Assembly (NCBI GenBank): GCA_964367095.1
Contig: CAYIXE010000005.1
Span: 1-35,878, forward strand
DNA length: 35,878 nucleotides
Source of the DNA: UBA927 sp964367095
Lineage (GTDB): Bacteria > Patescibacteriota > Microgenomatia > UBA10105 > UBA927
Direction of reading: 5' to 3'
Numbering within the stretch: position 1 is the stretch's first letter; every line of letters starts with the position of its first letter. The notes under the pieces are model-generated. The model searched no databases. It had not been told where the DNA came from and was given only the letters and a program-made list of their open reading frames with translations. Of the stretch, positions 30,171 through 35,878 are shown in pieces. A program made the translations under genes and the position numbers.

Positions 30171-30197
30171 TCTAACGGTGATAAAAGATCGTGTCAA
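30169..30197 (-). promoter_or_regulatory. groESL promoter, near-consensus sigma-70 type
   Basis: TTGACA (30197-30192), exactly 17 nt, TAGAAT (30174-30169). The -10 box begins with the stop codon TAG of the nucleotidyltransferase-like gene. This is the best-matching promoter in the window and initiates a transcript with a ~67-nt leader, unlike the near-leaderless genes. Confidence 0.8.
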
Positions 30198-31083
30198 GGG
30201 GTATATTATACATCCTCAACCGTTTTTCTAATTTTTTCTTTATCCACACGCGTGCATCGTTTGGGTGAAACCGTATCACATCAGATTTGATGATTTCATT
30301 TGTGCGATTGTTTTTCATATACCAAAGCTGGATTATTCTCGCCGGATACTCGAATAATCGTAAAATTAAATGATACATGCTAAATGATAAATAATTCCTC
30401 AATAATTTGTCATCTGTCATTTGGCATGTAGCATTTTTTTTCCTCCACGCATTCGGTAAGTAACTCTCGGCCCAGCGATTTTTGATCAAAAACTTCTTAT
30501 ACGTTCCCGCCTTTTCCCACAAAGGTACCATTTGTACGACTTCGTGCGCTGAAAATAAATCACGCTCGTCTTTTGGTATCCTCATACTGTCAGTGGTAGT
30601 AAACATATTAAGACAAAATGTATCTTTCACATTTTTGGCCCTTGGCGTTCTTCTCACGCCCATCAAAGAAACAAAAATAGTTACAAGCAATCGGGTAATC
30701 CACAACGTGCCGTTATCCGTGACACAATACAAATCTATATCATCGTCAATCTTTGCATTTTCCATCGCAAGTCCTCCCGTCACTCCCACGAGAGCTACGG
30801 TCGGTATGTGGCTTAATGCTTTCGAAACAATGATTGCTTTCCTCCATTTTTCCTTCGCATAGTTCTCTCGTCTTAAACGTGTTGAAACAATTGCCTCTCT
30901 ACCAGAGAGATAATAATAAGTTTGATTCTTAACTTTTTTGACCATGACGTCGGATGGAAGCTTGTGAACTCTCGTGTATTCAAATAATGAAAATAAATTA
31001 CACTCAAAAGAGGTTAAAGGATAATCAAATATATCCGCATAAGAGATGCTTGCATAAAATCGACTTTTGGAAGATATCCTCAT
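30172..31083 (-). CDS. Nucleotidyltransferase-fold protein of unknown role
   Basis: A 303-residue protein opening with SRFYASISYADIFDYPLTSFEC, which looks like a winged-helix-type region. A minimal nucleotidyltransferase motif follows: GVTGGLAMENAKIDDDIDLYCV (G-G...D-x-D), then further helices. It also has two Trp-rich stretches (WRKAIIV, LWITRLLV). The sequence suggests a cytoplasmic nucleotidyltransferase, but a substrate or partner cannot be named. It starts 5 nt downstream of the solute-binding protein gene on the same strand. The segment encoding about residues 218-237 contains an imperfect inverted repeat that may be an inserted element. Confidence 0.62.
   Translation of the reverse strand: MRISSKSRFYASISYADIFDYPLTSFECNLFSLFEYTRVHKLPSDVMVKKVKNQTYYYLSGREAIVSTRLRRENYAKEKWRKAIIVSKALSHIPTVALVGVTGGLAMENAKIDDDIDLYCVTDNGTLWITRLLVTIFVSLMGVRRTPRAKNVKDTFCLNMFTTTDSMRIPKDERDLFSAHEVVQMVPLWEKAGTYKKFLIKNRWAESYLPNAWRKKNATCQMTDDKLLRNYLSFSMYHLILRLFEYPARIIQLWYMKNNRTNEIIKSDVIRFHPNDARVWIKKKLEKRLRMYNIPLDTIFYHR
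30372..30432. repeat. Imperfect inverted repeat inside the nucleotidyltransferase-like gene
   Basis: Arms 30372-30389 and 30415-30432 match at 15 of 18 positions when inverted (blocks TACATGC and AAATGA). The surrounding 60 bp is AT-rich and is translated through without breaking the frame. It may be a small palindromic insertion in a loop. Confidence 0.4.
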
Positions 31084-31088
31084 TGTCT

Positions 31089-32591
31089 TTAATTCGGTGT
31101 TGGAGCAGCAGCAGTGATTAATCCGTAGGTCGACAATACTTGTCGAAATCCGGCCGAGGCAGTTTCTAAAACCTTTGATGGTGCACTTGTTGCCATGCCA
31201 TTTACCGCATCCTCAAGATATTTTATCAACTTATCATTTATACCGTTATCATACGTTCTTGACGCCAAAGGAAATGATCGCGCAATTTTTGCCTGCTTTA
31301 CGTATGCTCCTGTAAACGGGTCATCCATAATCGTGTTTGCTAAATCTACCCGTGCATACGGCTCTCCAAACATTCGTGTTTTAGACGCTTCTGTATATAA
31401 TCTGGAAGCACCTTCAGCACTTGTGAGATATTTCGTAAACTCCCACGCTTGTGCCTGATATTTGCTTTTCGACGAAACCCCTTCTACCCAATAGGACGCC
31501 CATGCGACATCATTTCCCGGTAATTGTGGTACAGGAACGATTTTAAATCGCACATTAGGATTCATCTCTTTTATGTCATGTGCCCTCCATGAGGGAGCGA
31601 GAATCATCGCGACACGGCCTGCAGCAAACGCTGAAACAGACGTATCTATGCCATCACTCCAGGTGTAGAGAGGATCATTAGGATCTGCAAATTTTTTATA
31701 AAACACCAAAGTTTCCTCTGCTTCTTTGCCTTTTAATGTTGTCAGTGACGCTCCGTTTTGTAAAAACATAAGCGCTAATATATCGCTAAAGTGCTCTACA
31801 TTCGCCGTCGTTCCCAAAGCAATCGCAGACGTCACAATTGTTGATCCGTTTTTCACGGTAAGCCTGGGCACGATATTTATGACTTCAGTCCAGCTGGTCG
31901 GCGGTGTGACGCCGGCTGTAGCAAACAAATCCTCATTTATATAAAGCCCAAGTCCATCAATCATAATCGGTAAACCAAAAATAGATTGTCCTGCAACCAA
32001 ATCATTGACGATAACCGGAAAAAATGTCGAAATAAACTCTGAAGATGACATTACGTCAAGTGGAACAAGGGAGAGTTGATTTTTAAGCATCGCGACCCAC
32101 GTGTTGTGAAAACGAAACACATCCGGCCCCTCATTACGGTTTATTGCTGACTGCAGCCTCTCTCTATACTGTTTTGGAGATTGTTTAATATACTGTACTT
32201 TAATCAAAGGATTTTTCGCTTCAAAATCAGCAATGAGCGATCGCAACGTTTCATCGCTTTCCCATAGCCCCCAATACGTAATCGTAGCCTCCTTTGGAAG
32301 GGCAGCCTTTGATGTAAAAGAGCGTACGAAAACAAAAATAAGGGCGATAACCGCAATAATCACGCCTATAATAAACAACTTCTTAAAGCCTTTTCCTGTC
32401 CCTCCACCAACCCCTACAGGTGACGCGGGGGGCACGTTTATACTTGGAATAAATGGGTTTGTAAAATCAGATTGCGGTATGGCAGGATCGGTAGGCAGAG
32501 AAGCTGGTACGACTACCGTTTCCTGCGCGATTTCTACTCCACCATATACAGCCTGGGGTGATTGTGTTTCAAGCGGGTCTTTGGGTTCCAT
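31089..32591 (-). CDS. Membrane-anchored extracellular solute-binding protein (sugar type)
   Basis: A 500-residue protein: a ~65-residue Pro-rich N-terminus (likely cytoplasmic), one transmembrane helix (LFIIGVIIAVIALIFVFV, residues about 72-89), then a family 1 solute-binding domain beginning TITYWGLWESDETLRSLIADFEAKNPLIKVQY, with EGPDVFRFHNTW, FGLPIMIDGLGLYINEDLF, TSWTEVINIVPRLT and later AFAAGRVAMILAPSWR. This is the fold of sugar and maltose ABC receptors. There is no lipobox, so the domain is held by the helix. No ABC permease or ATPase gene is near. ATG 32591 is preferred over an in-frame codon at 32609. It diverges from the VanW-family gene across 28 nt. Confidence 0.84.
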   Translation of the reverse strand: MEPKDPLETQSPQAVYGGVEIAQETVVVPASLPTDPAIPQSDFTNPFIPSINVPPASPVGVGGGTGKGFKKLFIIGVIIAVIALIFVFVRSFTSKAALPKEATITYWGLWESDETLRSLIADFEAKNPLIKVQYIKQSPKQYRERLQSAINRNEGPDVFRFHNTWVAMLKNQLSLVPLDVMSSSEFISTFFPVIVNDLVAGQSIFGLPIMIDGLGLYINEDLFATAGVTPPTSWTEVINIVPRLTVKNGSTIVTSAIALGTTANVEHFSDILALMFLQNGASLTTLKGKEAEETLVFYKKFADPNDPLYTWSDGIDTSVSAFAAGRVAMILAPSWRAHDIKEMNPNVRFKIVPVPQLPGNDVAWASYWVEGVSSKSKYQAQAWEFTKYLTSAEGASRLYTEASKTRMFGEPYARVDLANTIMDDPFTGAYVKQAKIARSFPLASRTYDNGINDKLIKYLEDAVNGMATSAPSKVLETASAGFRQVLSTYGLITAAAPTPN

Positions 32592-32604
32592 ACAAATTAT
32601 TTGA

Positions 32605-32610
32605 TACAAT
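32605..32610 (+). promoter_or_regulatory. -10 box (TACAAT) for the VanW-family gene
   Basis: TACAAT lies 9 nt before the ATG at 32620, giving a leader of about 3 nt. A TTGGGT 18 nt upstream (32581-32586) could be the -35; it lies in the start of the divergent solute-binding protein gene. Confidence 0.45.
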
Positions 32611-32619
32611 CATCATACC

Positions 32620-34020
32620 ATGAAAAAAGAATATCTCTCCACAGGCAAGAGTCTTACCATCATCAAAGCGATTGGATTATCCGCATTATTTCTCTTTCTT
32701 TCTATTGGTCTATTTTGGGTATCATTTGAAAAAAAATACGAAAACAAAGTATATCCTCGCATAACTGTTGATGGTATTCCCTTTGGAGGAAAGTCAAAAG
32801 ACGAGGTTTCAACGTATTGGAAAGCACAAAATATTCCATTTGAAAAAGCAGCTTTTGAGTTTCGATTTGACACATATATCGCTACGGTTTCTGGGAGTAC
32901 TCTTGATTTGGGATATGACGCAACGCTTTCTGCTACACAAGCCTATACGGTAGGTAGATCTGGACATTTTTTCCGTGACACGATATCAAAATTTTTCACA
33001 ACGTCGACCCCTTTATCAGCATACTTTCGGTGGAAATCAGACATCATTGAGACAACACTAGATGAATTAAGCGCTCAAATCGATATACCAGTACAAGATG
33101 CACTCTTTCAATTTGAAAACAATAAAGTCACCGCATTTAAAGCATCATCAAATGGGAAAAGAGTCAATAAAGAAAATTCTCTCGATAATTTTAACAAGGC
33201 GGTCAAGTCACTGCCTCATGCGCCATCTCTTTTTATCATAATTAACGTCCCTGTCGATACCATTTACCCCAAAGTAACAACCGACAAGGCAAACTCATTT
33301 GGTATAAAAGAACGTATTGGTCACGGGTATTCTGAATTTCAGGGATCTATCCCAGGAAGGATTCACAATGTCGCTCTGGCAGCCAATCGTATAAACGGCA
33401 CGCTTATCCCTCCCGGAGAAACATTCTCATTTAATGAAACACTTGGCGACATTTCAGCAGCCACCGGATATCAGTCAGCGTATATTATAAAAGAAGGCCG
33501 CACAGTGTTAGGCGATGGAGGGGGTGTTTGTCAGGTATCAACGACCATGTTTCGTGCAGCACTAAACGCTGGATTACCGATTAAAGAACGGCAAGCACAC
33601 GCATACCGCGTCCACTATTATGAAGAAGCAGGATACAAAGCGGGCATAGATGCCACAGTGTTTTCTCCAAGTGTCGATCTAAAAATTACAAATAATACTC
33701 CAGCACATATTCTGATACAAACCAAAACCGATATTAAAAATCTCTCACTCACCTTTGAGCTCTATGGTACAAGCGACGGGAGAAGTTCACAGATTACTGA
33801 ACACGTGGTAGGTAAGGAAATTGCTCCACCACCACCACTTTACCAAGATGACCCAACACTAAAGGTGGGCGTCGTCAAACAAGTAGATTGGTCCGCATGG
33901 GGGGCAAAAGCCTCGTTTCGCTATACCGTCACACGAGGTCAAGAAACGCTTGAAGACACAACATTTACATCAAACTACAGACCATGGCAAGCGGTGTATC
34001 TTAGAGGAATGGCCAATTAG
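32620..34020 (+). CDS. VanW-family protein with peptidoglycan-binding-like domain
   Basis: A 466-residue protein anchored by an N-terminal transmembrane helix (AIGLSALFLFLSIGLFWVSF). Next comes a PG_binding_4-type segment (VYPRITVDGIPFGGKSKDEVSTYW, typical of the domain that precedes VanW). The VanW domain includes SIPGRIHNVALAANRINGTLIPPGETFSFNETLGDISAATGYQSAYII, DGGGVCQVSTTMFRAALNAGL and ATVFSPSVDLKITNNTPAHILIQT. VanW is linked to vancomycin-resistance loci but its activity is unknown; in this lineage it is most likely a wall-associated protein. Promoter: TACAAT 9 nt before the ATG. The next gene starts 6 nt after the stop. Confidence 0.85.
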   Translation: MKKEYLSTGKSLTIIKAIGLSALFLFLSIGLFWVSFEKKYENKVYPRITVDGIPFGGKSKDEVSTYWKAQNIPFEKAAFEFRFDTYIATVSGSTLDLGYDATLSATQAYTVGRSGHFFRDTISKFFTTSTPLSAYFRWKSDIIETTLDELSAQIDIPVQDALFQFENNKVTAFKASSNGKRVNKENSLDNFNKAVKSLPHAPSLFIIINVPVDTIYPKVTTDKANSFGIKERIGHGYSEFQGSIPGRIHNVALAANRINGTLIPPGETFSFNETLGDISAATGYQSAYIIKEGRTVLGDGGGVCQVSTTMFRAALNAGLPIKERQAHAYRVHYYEEAGYKAGIDATVFSPSVDLKITNNTPAHILIQTKTDIKNLSLTFELYGTSDGRSSQITEHVVGKEIAPPPPLYQDDPTLKVGVVKQVDWSAWGAKASFRYTVTRGQETLEDTTFTSNYRPWQAVYLRGMAN

Positions 34021-34026
34021 TCTCAT

Positions 34027-34467
34027 ATGATCAATAAGACAAATAAGTCCAATCGAACTGTTTTGGTAGGCGGATGTTTTGACCTGCTTCATTTTGGTCA
34101 TATTTCTTTTCTTCAACAAGCACGAAATCTCGGTGATTATCTTGTTGTAGCTCTTGAATCAGATGAAAACGTGTCTCGTATGAAAGGACCATCAAGACCC
34201 ATTCACACACAGCTTCAACGGAAAGCCATGCTTGAATCCCTCAGTTGTATCAATGAAGTAATAACACTAAATCCAATGCGTACAGACCAAGAATACAGCG
34301 ACCTCGTCATAAAAGTTCATCCGCAAATAATTGCAGTGACAGAGGGAGACTCTGTGGAAGACAAAAAAAGGGCTCACGCAAAACTAATTGGAGCCGCTGT
34401 TGTTGTCATCTCCAAAATCCATACGCCCTCCACCTCTCAATTAGCCAAGATCCTTGATCTTGAGTAA
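34027..34467 (+). CDS. Cytidylyltransferase-fold nucleotidyltransferase (TagD/RfaE C-domain-like)
   Basis: A 146-residue protein with the HxGH nucleotidyltransferase motif in VGGCFDLLHFGHISFLQQARNLGDYLVVAL, followed by R-x-x-K-rich turns and ISKIHTPSTSQLAKIL, a C-terminal pattern like the RfaE/HldE adenylyltransferase. It would transfer CMP or AMP to a phosphorylated sugar or alcohol; the substrate is unknown. Its first residues, MINKTNKSN, are encoded by two copies of the 9-nt repeat seen at 427-462, so the N-terminus may be derived from repeat DNA. It lies between the VanW and tsaD genes. Confidence 0.78.
   Translation: MINKTNKSNRTVLVGGCFDLLHFGHISFLQQARNLGDYLVVALESDENVSRMKGPSRPIHTQLQRKAMLESLSCINEVITLNPMRTDQEYSDLVIKVHPQIIAVTEGDSVEDKKRAHAKLIGAAVVVISKIHTPSTSQLAKILDLE
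34034..34051. repeat. Two 9-nt units (ATAAGACAA, ATAAGTCCA) at the gene start
   Basis: Tandem units related to the array at 427-462; the second unit is identical to its last unit and the match continues two bases further. They occupy codons about 3-9 of the nucleotidyltransferase gene. Confidence 0.5.
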
Positions 34468-34479
34468 AGTACAAAATAT

Positions 34480-35541
34480 ATGAGAATCCTTGCCATTGAA
34501 TCATCATGTGATGAGACTGCAGCCGCAATCGTTGAGGATGGTATTACCATACTAAGCAATGTCGTCGCGTCAAGTAAAGAGCTTCATCATAAATATGGCG
34601 GCATCATGCCAGAATTGGCTGCCCGCGAACAACTCTCTTCTATACTCCCCGTAATACAAGAGGCGCTCAAAATATTGCCACAAGAAAAAAATGTTATTAA
34701 AACTATTTCAAAACATATCGACGCAATCGCGATTACTATTGGCCCAGGACTCATTGGAAGCCTCTTGGTTGGTGTAGAGACTGCAAAGACTATGGCTATG
34801 CTTACCGGTGTGCCGATAATCCCCGTCAACCACGTGTTAGCCCACATGTACGCAAATTTTATTGATAAAAATAATATTATTTTTCCTGCAATTTCTCTTG
34901 TTGTCTCCGGAGGGCACACAGAACTATATCTTATGAAATCACCCAACAAGCTCACATGGCTTGGCGGCACACTGGATGATGCGGCTGGAGAATGTTTTGA
35001 TAAAACAGCACGGCTTTTGGGATTTGGCAACGAAGGCGGCGTTGCGATTGCCAAAGCCGCTAAATGGCATCATCCAAGTAAAAAACCATCTATCATTAAA
35101 TTGCCGCGTCCAATGCTTGATGAAAAAAATGAATACAATTTCTCTTTTAGCGGATTAAAGTCTGCAATTGTCCGTCTCGTCACCACACTCAAAACAAAAA
35201 CACCTGATCAATCTTTAACCCCTGATATCATCGCCAATCTTTCATATGAAACAGAAGATGCTATTACGGATGTCTTAGTAAAAAAGACTCTCATGGCCGC
35301 AGAAAAACATGGTGCTAAATCTATTTTACTTTCAGGAGGCGTCGCAGCAAATATCAAGCTTCGAGAAAAATTTATATCACACATCAAACAATCTCAATCT
35401 TCTTTATCATTTCATGTCCCGCCTATCGAATTATGCACCGACAACGCAGTCTATATAGCAAGTTGTGCGTTTTTTATGGGAAACCCTACTCCTTGGCAAG
35501 AAATTACTGCTACCCCCGATCTTACGGTCGAACAACCCTAA
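34480..35541 (+). CDS. tsaD: tRNA N6-adenosine threonylcarbamoyltransferase TsaD
   Basis: TsaD, with TsaB, TsaE and the carbamoyl donor made by TsaC, adds the threonylcarbamoyl group to A37 of ANN-decoding tRNAs. The 353-residue protein starts MRILAIESSCDETAAAIVEDG, has the metal-binding NHVLAHMYANF (His 118 and His 122), VVSGGHTELYLM, LDDAAGECFDKTARLLG, KYNFSFSG-type SFSGLKSAIVRL and SGGVAANIKLREKF. These match the ASKHA-fold family in order and length. A TAAAGT box is 7 nt before the ATG. The last few codons overlap the convergent small hypothetical gene by 20 bp. Confidence 0.96.
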   Translation: MRILAIESSCDETAAAIVEDGITILSNVVASSKELHHKYGGIMPELAAREQLSSILPVIQEALKILPQEKNVIKTISKHIDAIAITIGPGLIGSLLVGVETAKTMAMLTGVPIIPVNHVLAHMYANFIDKNNIIFPAISLVVSGGHTELYLMKSPNKLTWLGGTLDDAAGECFDKTARLLGFGNEGGVAIAKAAKWHHPSKKPSIIKLPRPMLDEKNEYNFSFSGLKSAIVRLVTTLKTKTPDQSLTPDIIANLSYETEDAITDVLVKKTLMAAEKHGAKSILLSGGVAANIKLREKFISHIKQSQSSLSFHVPPIELCTDNAVYIASCAFFMGNPTPWQEITATPDLTVEQP

Positions 35542-35764
35542 CATGACTCCATGCAATATTATGTGTCACGTTACCAACTCCAATCTCTACCCTCACATGA
35601 GCTGGAACTTTCCTAGTGTGATCATTATTATCTCCTTCTTTTTGAAGGTAGACTTTTTTAATTACACCAGTAACAGCATGTTTACGAGGAGGACGTTCAA
35701 ACTGTCCTTCATCAAAAGATGCTTGACGACCAACTAATTCTTGTATCTCATTCAGGCTAAGCAT
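35522..35764 (-). CDS. Small hypothetical protein (80 aa)
   Basis: I do not recognise a family. From the ATG at 35764 the protein starts MLSLNEIQELVGRQASFDEGQFERPPRKHAVTG, rich in charged residues, then a beta-like stretch (IKKVYLQKEGDNNDHTRKVPAHVRVEIGVGNVTHNIAWSHVRVVRP). It has no signal or membrane helix, so it is probably cytoplasmic. A perfect Shine-Dalgarno AAAAGGAG (35771-35778) is 6 nt before this ATG and sets the start. It overlaps the tsaD 3' end on the opposite strand by 20 bp. The remaining 100 bp to the window edge hold no gene that I can see, only a small CCGAC/GTCGG hairpin. Confidence 0.65.
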   Translation of the reverse strand: MLSLNEIQELVGRQASFDEGQFERPPRKHAVTGVIKKVYLQKEGDNNDHTRKVPAHVRVEIGVGNVTHNIAWSHVRVVRP

Positions 35765-35878
35765 ATGATTCTCCTTTTGGTATTGATAGTGATAGTACTC
35801 TCTCTCTGCAAAAGGCAAGCGAGCGCTTAGTTCTCCGTAGAAATCCGACAGTCGGTTTCCTTTCTTTGTAACAGTGGC

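Noticed and set aside
1..35878. tRNA, rRNA or CRISPR arrays.
   Set aside because: I looked for CCA-ended cloverleaf-like stretches, rRNA-like conserved blocks and regularly spaced repeats in the short intergenic regions and saw none; the only tandem repeats are the 9-nt units.

Overview
The window looks like part of a Candidate Phyla Radiation (Patescibacteria) genome, most likely Microgenomates-like. This rests on gene content and style, not on a marker phylogeny. Genes are packed with tiny or overlapping junctions and no gene-free stretch exceeds 300 bases. Many small or membrane proteins are anchored by a single transmembrane helix. There are two adjacent FemAB-like proteins, LCP, VanW, SLH and PEGA/SH3 surface proteins, and a MetRS of only 474 residues. 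TGA is used as a stop (for example at the end of groEL and in several ATGA overlaps), so this is not a lineage that recodes UGA to glycine. No tRNA, rRNA or CRISPR array was seen.

Layout. 1-2500: the 3' end of a PKD-type surface protein, a 9-nt tandem repeat, an LCP ligase and tpiA, then a 100-N scaffold gap that is very probably artificial because it is flanked by an identical 55-bp sequence. 2500-6430: a PcrA-like helicase, a 59-residue membrane protein and two FemAB-like transferases. 6464-13317: an SLH surface protein, a long helicase-nuclease gene carrying an intein and in-frame palindromic repeats, and a small serine hydrolase. 13425-18354: an MFS transporter, RmuC, a small membrane protein, MetRS and TatD, with a MITE/REP-like element before tatD. 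18393-23568: a same-strand membrane glycosylation cluster (GT2, GT-C, small membrane protein, WecA/MraY-type transferase, DPPR-synthase-like UbiA protein). 23569-27985: a PEGA-SH3 protein, an operon with two alpha/beta hydrolases, a GNAT and a membrane protein, and a methyltransferase. 28002-30197: groES-groEL behind a near-consensus promoter and a CIRCE-like operator. 30172-35764: a nucleotidyltransferase-like protein, an anchored solute-binding protein, a VanW protein, a cytidylyltransferase-fold protein, tsaD and a small hypothetical protein.

How the genes fit together. Most recognisable genes serve the cell surface: polyprenyl-phosphate sugar carriers (WecA-like, DPPR synthase), a GT-C and a GT2 that could use or make sugar chains, an LCP enzyme that could attach glycopolymer to peptidoglycan, FemAB-like bridge enzymes, VanW, and SLH or PKD surface proteins. 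A second set handles DNA and translation housekeeping (PcrA, AddA/RecB-like helicase-nuclease, RmuC, TatD, MetRS, TsaD).

Two features stand out. (1) A recurrent promoter style places a -10 hexamer about 6-8 nt before the start codon, implying leaderless or nearly leaderless mRNAs; two divergent pairs have the -35 of one gene overlapping the reverse complement of the other's -10. Clear Shine-Dalgarno sites are seen mainly at groES, groEL and the last gene. (2) Several families of short GC-rich palindromes occur, and two copies of one family are translated in frame inside the intein-bearing helicase.
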